Shown: positions 24,966-33,522 of the stretch, one piece after another
Numbering within the stretch: position 1 is the stretch's first letter
Layout of the letters: every line of letters begins with the position of its first letter
Made by a program: the position numbers and the translations under genes
The notes under the pieces: model-generated
What the model saw: only the letters and a program-made list of their open reading frames with translations
What the model was told of the DNA's origin: nothing
Database searches by the model: none
Assembly (NCBI GenBank): GCA_902766005.1
Contig: CACXCB010000012.1
Location: 1-41,521, forward strand
Direction: 5' to 3'
DNA length: 41,521 nt
From: an uncultured Erysipelotrichaceae bacterium
Lineage (GTDB): Bacteria > Bacillota_I > Bacilli_A > Erysipelotrichales > Erysipelotrichaceae

Positions 24966-25802
24966 ATGAAAAGAACAGTCAGAATTCTTATCGCACTGAT
25001 CATCAGTGCACTTCTGTTCCCTTTGCATATCAAAGCGGATAATACAGAATATGTCAGAGATGAATACGGATTGCTGACACAATCCGAAGTAGAAGAATTA
25101 AATGCTTATGCTGCAGAAGTAGCAGACAAGTACAATTGTGGTGTATATGTCAGAGTATTTAATGATATGGGAAGCTATTCCAGCATAGAATACTTTGCGG
25201 AAAGTGTTTATAAAGAAGAAGATCTCGGTCTTGGCACAGAAAAAACCGGTGTCATGCTGATTCTGAGCATGTCCGGAAGAGATTACGATATTGTAGCATA
25301 TGGAGATAATGCACATTTCGCCTTTACCGACTATGCAAAGAGTCAGATGGCGGACGCTGTTGTTTCCGATATGAGCAACGGTGACTTCTACAGTGCATTC
25401 AAGACATTCATCGATATTGCCGATGAAGATCTGGAAGCATTAGCTAACGGTGAACCTGTGGATACATGGATTCCGGATGAACAGTATGAACCGGATCCGG
25501 AAGCACAGGCGGCCGCAAAGAGAAGCATGCGGTATGGCATTACCGGCATCTCGGCACCGATCATCTCATTATTAACATGCCTGGGAATGAAGTCTAAAAA
25601 CAAAACTGCACATATTGCACATGAGGCAAATCAGTACATTCCGAAAAACGGTATCCGCCTGACAGCGAATCATGACCATTTCCTTTACAGAAACCAGACG
25701 ATTCAGCATATCAACAGAGATCGTGATTCCGGAGGTGGCGGCCACTTTGGCGGAACAACCGTCAATAGCGGCGGCTTCTCCCATCACAGTGGTAAATTTT
25801 AA
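24966..25802 (+). CDS. ydjH: TPM-domain membrane protein (YdjH/YgcG-like)
   Basis: 278 residues from the ATG at 24966, preferred over GTG 24960 because of GAGGTG. A signal peptide (residues 1-24) leads into an extracytoplasmic TPM domain: YVRDEYGLLTQSEVEELN and DLGLGTEKTGVMLILSMSGRD, of which GVMLILSM is a core strand. One membrane helix follows near residue 190, and the tail is glycine/histidine-rich (GGGGHFGG). The TPM domain plus Gly-rich tail fits Bacillus YdjH and E. coli YgcG. Its message ends in a strong terminator shared with the converging lysozyme gene. Confidence 0.82.
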   Translation: MKRTVRILIALIISALLFPLHIKADNTEYVRDEYGLLTQSEVEELNAYAAEVADKYNCGVYVRVFNDMGSYSSIEYFAESVYKEEDLGLGTEKTGVMLILSMSGRDYDIVAYGDNAHFAFTDYAKSQMADAVVSDMSNGDFYSAFKTFIDIADEDLEALANGEPVDTWIPDEQYEPDPEAQAAAKRSMRYGITGISAPIISLLTCLGMKSKNKTAHIAHEANQYIPKNGIRLTANHDHFLYRNQTIQHINRDRDSGGGGHFGGTTVNSGGFSHHSGKF

Positions 25803-25832
25803 GGCAATGCCAAAACAAGCATTGCCTTTTTC
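25801..25832. terminator. Bidirectional terminator
   Basis: AAGGCAATGC and GCATTGCCTT pair around eight bases with a T-run. It separates the TPM gene from the converging GH25 gene. Confidence 0.9.
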
Positions 25833-27224
25833 TTATTCAAACAGAATATCCAGATCTACATTACCGTTGATTCCGTCAATTCTTCCGGAAGCGGTACACT
25901 GCCAGATCTGATACGGTCCGCCATAATTCGTCTGACTCGTATAGTGTGCCAGCCAGACAGGACGGGTATCTGTATGAGCCCATATGTTTTCAAGATAATA
26001 CTTACTTCCATACAACATGCATTCATATCCTCGTTTTGTGACTTCCTGCGCAAACAGATCATACATCTGGTTCAGCTGTTGAAAACTGAGCATATAGTCC
26101 TGGTAGTTTTCAAAATTCTCCCAGTCAAACACGATCGGCAAATCCAGTTCTTCATCACCTAATTCATCAAACATCATTTTCATCGAAGACAGCAATTCTT
26201 CTTCCGTGTTATCATACACAAACATATAGATTCCTACAGGCAATCCTTCTTTTTTTGCACCTTCAATATTCTGTCTGAAATACTTATCCGTCTTCATTTC
26301 ACCATTATGAGAGTATCCGATCCGGATCATCACAAATTCACAACCTGCCTCTTTCAACGCATGAAAATCAACATCTTCCTGCCATGCAGATATATCAATA
26401 CCGTATTTTCTGTTTTCACCGGCATGATCCTCTTTGAATTTATGAAATGGATAAGAATACATACTGTATCCGGATTGCGCAACCGCATCCACCACTTCAA
26501 CTGTAAAATCCCATTCGGTCCGATTTCCGGATGCATCGGTTAAGGTGGCATGTAAAGGATAGAATCCGGTATTTTCCGTATCCACTTCCCCTTCAATCGT
26601 TAAGTCAGGTTCAGGATCCGCATTATCACCATAACTGACAATCTCCATAATATTAAACTCTTCGCCTTTAAGAATCTCTGCACCATCCCCTGTCACAAAT
26701 ATGAACGGTTCTTCCAGATCTCTGACGATAACTTCATACGAATCATCTGAAGCATTACCGTAATCATCTTTTGCATGAACATTGACGAAGTATGACCCGG
26801 ATAACTCCGGATCGTAATTTGTATTAAAGGAAACTGTGCCTTCATCTGTGGATACATTCTTCAGCATTTCATCAACGGTATAGGATTCCTTTGGATCTTT
26901 ATAGATGGTTTTTTCTTTAATCTCTATGTGCGGCGGTGTTGTATCTCTGACGATATAGGAAAACACGCAGTCTTTTTGAAATAACCATTTTTTTACCACA
27001 TAATGAAAGTCATATTCTCCGACTTCTTCTGTAGGAAGCATTTCCTTTTCCGGAATCACCGTTCCGTCAGCTTCTGCCACAAAATCTTCTGCTTTATATT
27101 CAATTCCTTTTTCCAGAACCTGATTCCCTTCAATAAACGTTACAGACGGCCTCATCAAAAAGAGTACCCCAAAAAGAATACATACAAATACCACAATAAA
27201 CAGATATTTCCATTTCTTTTTCAT
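25833..27224 (-). CDS. GH25 lysozyme with N-terminal anchor and Ig-like repeats
   Basis: 463 residues from the ATG at 27224, which has an AAAAGGAAG site; an earlier in-frame start has none. Residues 7-25 are a membrane anchor or uncleaved signal. Residues 30-270 are about three Ig-like/cadherin-like modules (DTTPPHIEIKEK and TDASGNRTEW mark the borders). Residues about 275-463 are a glycoside hydrolase family 25 domain: KYGIDISAWQ with the first acid, MIRIGYS, and IVFDWEN with the D-x-E pair that makes up the active site. It cleaves the muramyl bond of peptidoglycan and so likely acts at the cell surface in wall remodelling. It stands alone. Confidence 0.92.
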   Translation of the reverse strand: MKKKWKYLFIVVFVCILFGVLFLMRPSVTFIEGNQVLEKGIEYKAEDFVAEADGTVIPEKEMLPTEEVGEYDFHYVVKKWLFQKDCVFSYIVRDTTPPHIEIKEKTIYKDPKESYTVDEMLKNVSTDEGTVSFNTNYDPELSGSYFVNVHAKDDYGNASDDSYEVIVRDLEEPFIFVTGDGAEILKGEEFNIMEIVSYGDNADPEPDLTIEGEVDTENTGFYPLHATLTDASGNRTEWDFTVEVVDAVAQSGYSMYSYPFHKFKEDHAGENRKYGIDISAWQEDVDFHALKEAGCEFVMIRIGYSHNGEMKTDKYFRQNIEGAKKEGLPVGIYMFVYDNTEEELLSSMKMMFDELGDEELDLPIVFDWENFENYQDYMLSFQQLNQMYDLFAQEVTKRGYECMLYGSKYYLENIWAHTDTRPVWLAHYTSQTNYGGPYQIWQCTASGRIDGINGNVDLDILFE

Positions 27225-27362
27225 TTTTATACTCTTCCTTTTCTGCCAATACAATACCATGTTCCTGATGAACAGACAAACAGTAATATACACACGGTTT
27301 TATATAGTTATATGTTATTGTGTTTATGTATATGTGTACGTGTTTTATATTTCTTGAATTAA

Positions 27363-27391
27363 TTGGATTCCCAACTAATTTTCTATATAAT
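27363..27391 (+). promoter_or_regulatory. Promoter of the phosphoesterase gene, leaderless type
   Basis: TTGGAT (27363-27368), a 17-base spacer and a consensus TATAAT (27386-27391). Six bases later is the ATG at 27398, with no Shine-Dalgarno between, so the predicted first transcribed base is the A of the ATG or its neighbour. Confidence 0.65.
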
Positions 27392-27397
27392 AAAACC

Positions 27398-27895
27398 ATG
27401 AAGATTATATTACTCAGTGATACCCATTTACAGAAAGAAGATATCCTGAAGGTGAAGGAAAAGTATGCAGACGCAGACTATATTGTCCATTGCGGTGACT
27501 GCCTGATGTCTGCAAAACAGATGGAAGAACTTGGCATTATCGCTGTAGAAGGCAATATGGATATCGGAAGCGGATTACCTGCAGAAAGAATTCTGGAAAT
27601 AGAAGATTTCAGAATTTTGATCATCCATGGACATATGTTTTATGAGGGATGGTATCCTGATTACCGTTTTGTGGCAAGATATGCCAAACACAAAAACTGC
27701 AATGTCGCATTCTGTGGCCATTCTCATGAATACTTTGACAAAATCGTAAATGATGTACACATTCTGAATCCAGGATCGACATGGAAACCAAGAGATCCCA
27801 ATTCCATCAGGACATATATGGTCTTAAACATGCAAAGCCACAGGATTGAAGTTGAAAAGCATCCTGCAACCGATCTGTATTATGAATACCTTTAA
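27398..27895 (+). CDS. YfcE/MJ0936-type metallophosphoesterase
   Basis: 165 residues, the standard length of the single-domain YfcE family. Metal ligands appear in LSDTHLQ (D8, H10), HCGDC (D37), EGNMD (N59), IIHGHMF and CGHSHEY, ending in LNPGSTWKPRD. These enzymes act on small phosphodiesters in vitro; the biological substrate is unknown. The ATG at 27398 starts the conserved first strand, and the longer open frame upstream is ruled out by the promoter lying inside it. It is likely translated from a leaderless message. Confidence 0.9.
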   Translation: MKIILLSDTHLQKEDILKVKEKYADADYIVHCGDCLMSAKQMEELGIIAVEGNMDIGSGLPAERILEIEDFRILIIHGHMFYEGWYPDYRFVARYAKHKNCNVAFCGHSHEYFDKIVNDVHILNPGSTWKPRDPNSIRTYMVLNMQSHRIEVEKHPATDLYYEYL

Positions 27896-27923
27896 AAAAG
27901 TAACTCGTTATGAGTTACTTTTT
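27895..27923. terminator. Bidirectional terminator
   Basis: AAAAAGTAACTC and GAGTTACTTTTT pair around GTTAT, between the converging phosphoesterase and ABC transporter genes. Confidence 0.9.
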
Positions 27924-27924
27924 C

Positions 27925-29664
27925 TTATACTTTCATTTTCCAGGATACAGCTTCTTTTCTCTCGCTGATGAAGTTTCTATAAATGCCTTCCTGTTGCATT
28001 AGATCCTTATGTGTTCCCTTTTGAACAATCTTTCCCTGATCAATCACAAAGATCTGGTCGGCATGTTCCACTGTCTTTAAACGATGGGCAATCATGATGA
28101 CTGTCTTTTCTTTCGTTAAGGATTCAATGGCCTTCATTAATTCATTTTCATTTTCCGGATCTACATTGGCAGTAGCTTCATCAAGGAAAATGACAGGAGC
28201 ATCTTTCATCATAGCCCTGGCAATGGATATTCTCTGTTTTTCTCCACCGGACAAGCTTGCTCCGCCTTCTCCGATGATTGTTTCATAACCGTTTTCCAAT
28301 GCCATAATGAAATCATGACAACATGCTTTTTTCGCTGCAGCAATGACATCCTCCATGGAAGCATCCGGATTCCCGAAACGGATATTATTTGCGATGGTAT
28401 CACGGAACAGATACACATTCTGGAAAACAAAGCTGAAGTTTGACATTAAAGAATCCATATCATATTCTCTGACATCCGTTCCATCCAGCTTCACTGTTCC
28501 CTGATCAACATCCCAGAATCTTGCCAGAAGATTGACCAATGTTGTCTTGCCTCCTCCGGATGGTCCTACAATTGCAGTTGTAGTATGTTCCGGTATGCTT
28601 AAGGAAATATCATCAATGATCTTCCTTGTATCATAAGAAAAGTCTATATTCTCTGCACTGATATCCTGTGTCTTTGGAACAATCTCTTTACCGCTGATGT
28701 CCATCTGCGGTAAATCCAGGATTTCTTGTGCTCTGTCCACACTCAGATCTACCACGCGCAATAATGCGGAATAATTGCCTGCTGTTTCCAGGCTTGCATA
28801 AACAATGAATGCGGAAATCACCATGACGATTGCGGTTAATTCGTCCATTGTTCCATTCACATAAAACATGCAGGAAAATAATACCATGGCAACGCCTGTG
28901 AATTTGGAGACCAAGCTTTGTACTGCCATTTTCGGTACCAGTACCATTTCCATATCCGTATTCGCTCTGACATTAACTGAAATAGCTTCATTCAATTCCC
29001 TGCTCTTTTCCCCACTGAGATGATAGGCCTTAACTTCTGCCATTCCCTGCAGATATTCCATGACTTTCTCAACAAGTTTTTCATCTGCTTTGATTTTCTG
29101 ATCAGCCATTTTTCCGGCCGCCTTCTGCAGACGGTTATTCGCCAAAAGGAAGAAGCATAAACCTGCAAATAATACGAGTGCAATGCGATAATCAAAAAAC
29201 AGAAGCATCACAATAATCACAGTGGTTGTTAACAGTCCTTCACAGACAAGCATGATAACTCTTGTTGCAACATTTTCCAAATTCTCCATGACATTGGTTG
29301 TAACCGATGTAATTTGTCCCAGACTGTTCCGATTGAAATAGCCCATAGGAAGATAGCGCATATGTTCTGCAATCTCTACTCTCTTTAGAGCACATGTACC
29401 ATATCCGCCTTCAGTCTGCAACATCGTTGCCTTGGATTTGACAAGTCCTGCACCGAGAATCGAAATAATCATAATTCCAAACGAAATCCAGATATCCCTG
29501 CTGGTGACTGCACCGCTTAACATTGCTTTTACCATATTCGCAATTGCCGGTATCTTCAAGGATTCAAAGATTGCCTGTACCAGGCCAAGGAAAATAGAAA
29601 GTTGAAACTTTTTCCGGTTTTCTTCACCGGCAAAACGGAAAAATTTTTGAATGATCTCAACCAT
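27925..29664 (-). CDS. ABC exporter half-transporter, second subunit
   Basis: 579 residues: six membrane helices (about residues 20-310) fused to an ATPase. Walker A is GPSGGGKTT, the signature is LSGGEKQR and Walker B with catalytic Glu is VIFLDEATANVD. Its AGGAGG site and ATG overlap the end of the other half-transporter gene by eight bases, so they are coupled and probably form a heterodimer. Both subunits keep the catalytic glutamate, unlike TM287/288-type pairs with one dead site. Small-molecule or drug efflux is most likely; YbtPQ-like siderophore handling is an alternative. Confidence 0.88.
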   Translation of the reverse strand: MVEIIQKFFRFAGEENRKKFQLSIFLGLVQAIFESLKIPAIANMVKAMLSGAVTSRDIWISFGIMIISILGAGLVKSKATMLQTEGGYGTCALKRVEIAEHMRYLPMGYFNRNSLGQITSVTTNVMENLENVATRVIMLVCEGLLTTTVIIVMLLFFDYRIALVLFAGLCFFLLANNRLQKAAGKMADQKIKADEKLVEKVMEYLQGMAEVKAYHLSGEKSRELNEAISVNVRANTDMEMVLVPKMAVQSLVSKFTGVAMVLFSCMFYVNGTMDELTAIVMVISAFIVYASLETAGNYSALLRVVDLSVDRAQEILDLPQMDISGKEIVPKTQDISAENIDFSYDTRKIIDDISLSIPEHTTTAIVGPSGGGKTTLVNLLARFWDVDQGTVKLDGTDVREYDMDSLMSNFSFVFQNVYLFRDTIANNIRFGNPDASMEDVIAAAKKACCHDFIMALENGYETIIGEGGASLSGGEKQRISIARAMMKDAPVIFLDEATANVDPENENELMKAIESLTKEKTVIMIAHRLKTVEHADQIFVIDQGKIVQKGTHKDLMQQEGIYRNFISERKEAVSWKMKV

Positions 29665-31408
29665 TGCTTTCCACCTCCTGATCCTTTACAGCCATATGCG
29701 CTGCATACATTTTTGCATACAAGGCATTGTTTTCCAGCAATTCACGATGTGTGCCGAATCCATCCACTTTGCCGTCTGCAATCACATAAATACAATCTGC
29801 ATCTATGATTGTGGACAGTCGATGTGCAATCACAATTAATGTCTTTCCCCTTGTCAGCTGTGATACGGAATGTTGAATAATCGCTTCGTTTTCCGGATCG
29901 GTATACGCAGTTGCTTCATCCAAAATGACAACCGGTGCATTTTTCAACATTGCCCTGGCAATGGAAATTCGCTGTCTTTCTCCACCGGAAAGGTGTCCTC
30001 CGGAAGAACCGACAATTGTGTCATATCCGTTTTCCAAGGACATAATAAAATCATGACAACCGCTTTGTCTTGCAGCTTCCTCCACCTCTGTATCTGTTGC
30101 ATCTGCTCTTCCCAAACGAATATTTTCTTTCACGCTCATGTTGAAGAGATAGTTTTCCTGAGAGACAAACGCAACTTTATCCGCATAGGCATACATAGGT
30201 ATCTCACGAATATCCTTGCCACCCAGTGTAATTGTTCCTTCATTGACATCCCACAGGGAAGCAATTAATCTTGCAATCGTTGACTTTCCGCTTCCGGAAG
30301 GACCGACAAGCGCAATCAAACTCCCTTCGGGAATTGTCATATCTATGCCATGTAACACTTCTTTATCATGGTAGCTGAAATGCACATTCTGCAAAGAGAT
30401 CGTATTCTCCTGCGGCACATCCCCTGACAAAGGACGTTTCATTTCTTCCATATCCACAATAGATCGTACTTCCCCGACAATGGTTCCCATTGTGCGAAGG
30501 TCGTCGGAATAGCTCATACATGTTACGATAGGTGCAATCAGCCCTACGGATAAAATAATAATTCTGACAAAATCATATGGTGCAAGCGTACCGTTTTTTA
30601 CCAATAAGCCGCCGATCGGCAATACTGTCAGCATTGTGCTTGGCATAATAACCATCGCAAAGGTAAACGGAAGGATTGATGCCCTCATCCAGTCGATAAA
30701 ACTGTTTGCAGCCTCATAGGCATCATGAACAAATTTGTCATAACTGCTTTTGGTTTTACCGAAAACCTTGATTACCTGAATACCGTTAATGTATTCTACG
30801 GCTGTATTATTCAGTTCTTTTGTTGCACTGACTGTTCTTTCATAAAATCCGGCACTGTTGAACATCATTCCCACATAACAGAACATGCCTAACGGAAAAG
30901 ACGCCAAAGCAGCCAGTCCCATTCGCCAGTCAATGGAGAAAATATAAATCATCATGGCCACCGGAATAAGCATGTTTGCGGTAAACTCAGGCACGATATG
31001 GGCAAGAATGGTTTCAATAGAGTCAATTCTTTCCACCAGGGTATTCTTTAATGCACCGGAAGATCGATCCAGAACAGTACCTAACGGAACCCTAGTCAGT
31101 TTTTCGGTTGCTCTTTTACGGATTTCACCTAAAACCGCAAATGTTGCACGATGGCTTGTCGCTGTACTGAGTGCATGGAATAAAACTCTCAGCATCCAGA
31201 ATACAGCCATCATCAGGCATTGTATCATATAGAACGAAAATTCCTTTTGGCCCTCCATAATTCCCTGCACAATTTTTGCGATGACAAAGAACGGTGCAAC
31301 AGAGCACACGACTCCCAGGATTGCCAGCAGGACACTGGCAACATATTGTTTCTTATGTTCGCCTGCCTGTGACAAAACCCAGGAAATCGCAGATGGTTGT
31401 TTTTCCAT
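29657..31408 (-). CDS. ABC exporter half-transporter, first subunit
   Basis: 583 residues from the ATG at 31408, chosen over 31432 because AAAGGAGG lies between them. The N-terminal membrane domain has about six helices. The ATPase carries GPSGSGKST, LSGGERQR and VVILDEATAYTD. It is the first gene of the exporter operon, which is preceded by the TetR-type operator at 31449-31464 (GTTAGT-N4-ACTAAC) and by its likely regulator. Confidence 0.88.
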   Translation of the reverse strand: MEKQPSAISWVLSQAGEHKKQYVASVLLAILGVVCSVAPFFVIAKIVQGIMEGQKEFSFYMIQCLMMAVFWMLRVLFHALSTATSHRATFAVLGEIRKRATEKLTRVPLGTVLDRSSGALKNTLVERIDSIETILAHIVPEFTANMLIPVAMMIYIFSIDWRMGLAALASFPLGMFCYVGMMFNSAGFYERTVSATKELNNTAVEYINGIQVIKVFGKTKSSYDKFVHDAYEAANSFIDWMRASILPFTFAMVIMPSTMLTVLPIGGLLVKNGTLAPYDFVRIIILSVGLIAPIVTCMSYSDDLRTMGTIVGEVRSIVDMEEMKRPLSGDVPQENTISLQNVHFSYHDKEVLHGIDMTIPEGSLIALVGPSGSGKSTIARLIASLWDVNEGTITLGGKDIREIPMYAYADKVAFVSQENYLFNMSVKENIRLGRADATDTEVEEAARQSGCHDFIMSLENGYDTIVGSSGGHLSGGERQRISIARAMLKNAPVVILDEATAYTDPENEAIIQHSVSQLTRGKTLIVIAHRLSTIIDADCIYVIADGKVDGFGTHRELLENNALYAKMYAAHMAVKDQEVESNG

Positions 31409-31448
31409 AATAATTTTCCTCCTTTCGATCATTTTGTTAACAAATTGA

Positions 31449-31464
31449 GTTAGTGTTAACTAAC
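31449..31464. promoter_or_regulatory. Probable TetR operator before the ABC exporter
   Basis: GTTAGT-GTTA-ACTAAC, with the same arms and spacing as the site before the TetR gene (32120-32135). It is overlapped by AGTGTTA-AC-TAACACT (31453-31468) and lies about 40 bases ahead of the start codon. Confidence 0.7.
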
Positions 31465-31480
31465 ACTTAAATGAAATAAG

Positions 31481-31497
31481 ACCTGCATAAAGCAGGT
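31481..31497 (-). terminator. Terminator of the TetR gene
   Basis: ACCTGC and GCAGGT pair around ATAAA, three bases past the stop; on the minus strand a T-rich tract follows. Confidence 0.65.
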
Positions 31498-31500
31498 ACT

Positions 31501-32109
31501 TCAAAATCCCATCATTTGTTTCCAACCGGGTATAAAGAATGCTTCCACCGTATCAAGACATCGCAATGCCTCTTCTTGTGAGTAATCATGTATGACCGGC
31601 TCAAATAAAGCAGAGGTATATGCCGTCAGCAACAGATGCATTTCATTGGAAGATATATCTTTGACCTTGTATCCCTGTTCTTTCAACAAGGGCAGATAAT
31701 TTTCAAATTTCTTCTGATGCTCCGTCACAAGATCATGCAGAAATGTCTCATATCGAGATCCCTTTGCACAATTCAGCAATAACCTGAATTCTGCCATTCT
31801 CGGATAAACCACATCCCGCATCATATTGATTTCCGTAGATCCCCAAAGATCCTCATTTCGATTGTGCAATGTATTTAAAGACCGCTCAATATGTTCTTCC
31901 ATCCATTGTTCCAAAGCGGCAACAGCAGGCTTTACCAGTGCTTCAAACATCGCTTCCTTGCTTGCAAAATGACGATACAATCCCGCAGCTGTCATGCCGC
32001 ATTTTCGGCCGATCCTTCGCATTGAAGCCTTTTCATAGCCGCATTCCATGAACTCTTCCAAAGCAGCTTTTATAACTTTCTCATGGCTTTCTTTCTTATC
32101 TCTTGGCAT
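31501..32109 (-). CDS. TetR-family regulator of the ABC exporter
   Basis: 202 residues with a clear TetR N-terminus: ASMRRIGRKCGMTAAGLYRHF (about residues 27-48, key part GLYRHFASKEAMF). The C-terminal ligand-binding half is acidic and of AcrR style. It precedes the two ABC genes on the same strand, and an identical GTTAGT-N4-ACTAAC site lies before both it and the exporter, so it most likely represses both and is released by the exported compound. Confidence 0.9.
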   Translation of the reverse strand: MPRDKKESHEKVIKAALEEFMECGYEKASMRRIGRKCGMTAAGLYRHFASKEAMFEALVKPAVAALEQWMEEHIERSLNTLHNRNEDLWGSTEINMMRDVVYPRMAEFRLLLNCAKGSRYETFLHDLVTEHQKKFENYLPLLKEQGYKVKDISSNEMHLLLTAYTSALFEPVIHDYSQEEALRCLDTVEAFFIPGWKQMMGF

Positions 32110-32119
32110 TCTTTCTCTG

Positions 32120-32135
32120 GTTAGTTTTTACTAAC
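32120..32135. promoter_or_regulatory. Probable autoregulatory operator of the TetR gene
   Basis: GTTAGT-TTTT-ACTAAC lies ten bases before the TetR ATG, downstream of a TATATA -10-like box on the minus strand. Two GTTAAC repeats separated by three bases lie just upstream (32145-32159). Confidence 0.7.
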
Positions 32136-32173
32136 TATATATAAGTTAACATCGTTAACGAAATTAGTCAATG

Positions 32174-32198
32174 AAAAATCCTGTGTCAGTCACAGGAT
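32174..32198 (-). terminator. Terminator of the EIIB-like gene
   Basis: ATCCTGTG and CACAGGAT pair around TCAGT (32178-32198); on the minus strand TTTTTC follows. Confidence 0.85.
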
Positions 32199-32208
32199 AT
32201 CTTTGAAA

Positions 32209-32625
32209 TTATTTTTGTTTGGCGAGCCATTTGCGATGGGAAACCGTACGCATGACACGGATTGCTGTTTGTTCACCTTCGAAATGGAAAGGATTCATAC
32301 CGGTTTCCTTCCATCCTGCAATTGCATCTTCTGCATCCTCAATGAATTCTTCTGCTGCCATTAAGCCATACAGTCTTGTAGGGATAACATAGAATGGCTT
32401 GTCAGGATATTTTGCGGCCAGTTCCTTGGACTGATGGGCAAGATGCGGACATAACATGACAATATCAACCTGTCCGACCATATCGCCGATTCCGCCGAAA
32501 TCATATGGCCTGAATACGAACTCTGCTCTGTCTGTAAGACCTTTTTCTTTTGTCTCCGCATTGAGGTGATTTACAAGTGCACTTGATGAAAATCCTCCGC
32601 CGCATGTGATCATAATTTTTAACAT
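32209..32625 (-). CDS. Stand-alone PTS EIIB-like protein
   Basis: 138 residues. The cysteine loop TCGGGFSSSAL at residues 7-17 (C8) matches the phosphocysteine loop of lactose/cellobiose EIIB. The rest resembles the 11-418 protein, including EDAEDAI and the C-terminal SHRKWLAKQK. A good AAGGAG site precedes the ATG. No EIIA or EIIC is near. The gene is a single-cistron unit with its own terminator and an unusual dyad-in-spacer promoter. Confidence 0.75.
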   Translation of the reverse strand: MLKIMITCGGGFSSSALVNHLNAETKEKGLTDRAEFVFRPYDFGGIGDMVGQVDIVMLCPHLAHQSKELAAKYPDKPFYVIPTRLYGLMAAEEFIEDAEDAIAGWKETGMNPFHFEGEQTAIRVMRTVSHRKWLAKQK

Positions 32626-32653
32626 AAGTGACTCCTTTATATTTGTTAATTAT

Positions 32654-32684
32654 ATTTTACAGGTGGTTGCAACCACCATGTCAA
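32654..32684 (-). promoter_or_regulatory. MerR-type promoter with perfect 16-bp dyad
   Basis: On the minus strand a consensus TTGACA (32684-32679) and TAAAAT (32659-32654) are 19 bases apart (or TGTAAA with 17). The spacer is filled by the perfect palindrome GGTGGTTGCAACCACC (32662-32677). This is the geometry of MerR-family controlled promoters; no MerR gene is in the window. Confidence 0.6.
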
Positions 32685-32709
32685 GTCTATAAATACATTT
32701 CCTGTTTAT

Positions 32710-33522
32710 TTACCAAACATTTCCCATATAAACATAATTCATATATTTTTGTGCAACATCTCTCAAGTGAAAGATTTTCTCTTTTGGTGTTGCGGGAATC
32801 TGGTATTTGTAGTTGGGGAAGTACCGTGATAAATGCCAGGGAATATTCTGATCCAAGGATGATAACCATTGCGCCTGTTGCGTTATGAATGCATCAGTTT
32901 CATTCTTTCCGGGAATAATCAATGTGGTGATTTCCAGATGACATTTATCATATACATATTCAATCGTATTTCTGACTGATGAATAATCTCCTCCCAACTC
33001 CTTATAGAATTTTTCATCTCCCTTTAAATCTATATTCATGGCATCGACATGGGGAATAACTTTTTCAAGTATACTCTGATTTACTGTCCCATTCGTGACA
33101 AGAACGACTTTCTTTCCACGTGCATGCAATACAGGTGCAATATCCAGTATCATTTCATAAGAGATGAGCGGTTCATTGTATGTAAATGCTATGCCAAGAT
33201 TTTCTTTATCCCTTAGGGCAAGATACACTAAGTAATCCATATCCACTTCCCTGTAATATGCATTCCTGTCATTTGCCATGGAGATATCATGATTCTGACA
33301 AAACGGACATGCAAGGTTACAACCATAACTTCCTACAGATAATATTTCTGATCCGGGATAAAAGTGTTTCAATGGCTTCTTTTCTATCGGATCAAATGCA
33401 GCAGATGTGATTTTTCCGTAATTGATGCAGGTATTTATGCCATTCAGATTCATTCTTGCTCTGCAGAATCCGGTTTTGCCTTCCTGTAAATCACAATGAT
33501 GGAAACAGATATCACACTCCAT
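32710..33522 (-). CDS. amrS: AmmeMemoRadiSam system radical SAM protein
   Basis: 270 residues from the ATG at 33522, which overlaps the upstream gene by eleven bases and has GAGG ahead; a longer in-frame start exists at 33594. It opens with CDICFHHC and GFCRAR, two cysteine clusters, then the radical SAM motif CNLACPFC (CxxxCxxC) near residue 65, then TYNEPLISY and VTNGT. This matches the AmmeMemoRadiSam radical SAM family, related to pyruvate formate-lyase activases. The reaction is not known. Confidence 0.88.
   Translation of the reverse strand: MECDICFHHCDLQEGKTGFCRARMNLNGINTCINYGKITSAAFDPIEKKPLKHFYPGSEILSVGSYGCNLACPFCQNHDISMANDRNAYYREVDMDYLVYLALRDKENLGIAFTYNEPLISYEMILDIAPVLHARGKKVVLVTNGTVNQSILEKVIPHVDAMNIDLKGDEKFYKELGGDYSSVRNTIEYVYDKCHLEITTLIIPGKNETDAFITQQAQWLSSLDQNIPWHLSRYFPNYKYQIPATPKEKIFHLRDVAQKYMNYVYMGNVW

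Noticed and set aside
27320..27397. A longer N-terminus for the phosphoesterase
   Set aside because: The extra 26 residues would come from within the promoter and precede the conserved first strand.
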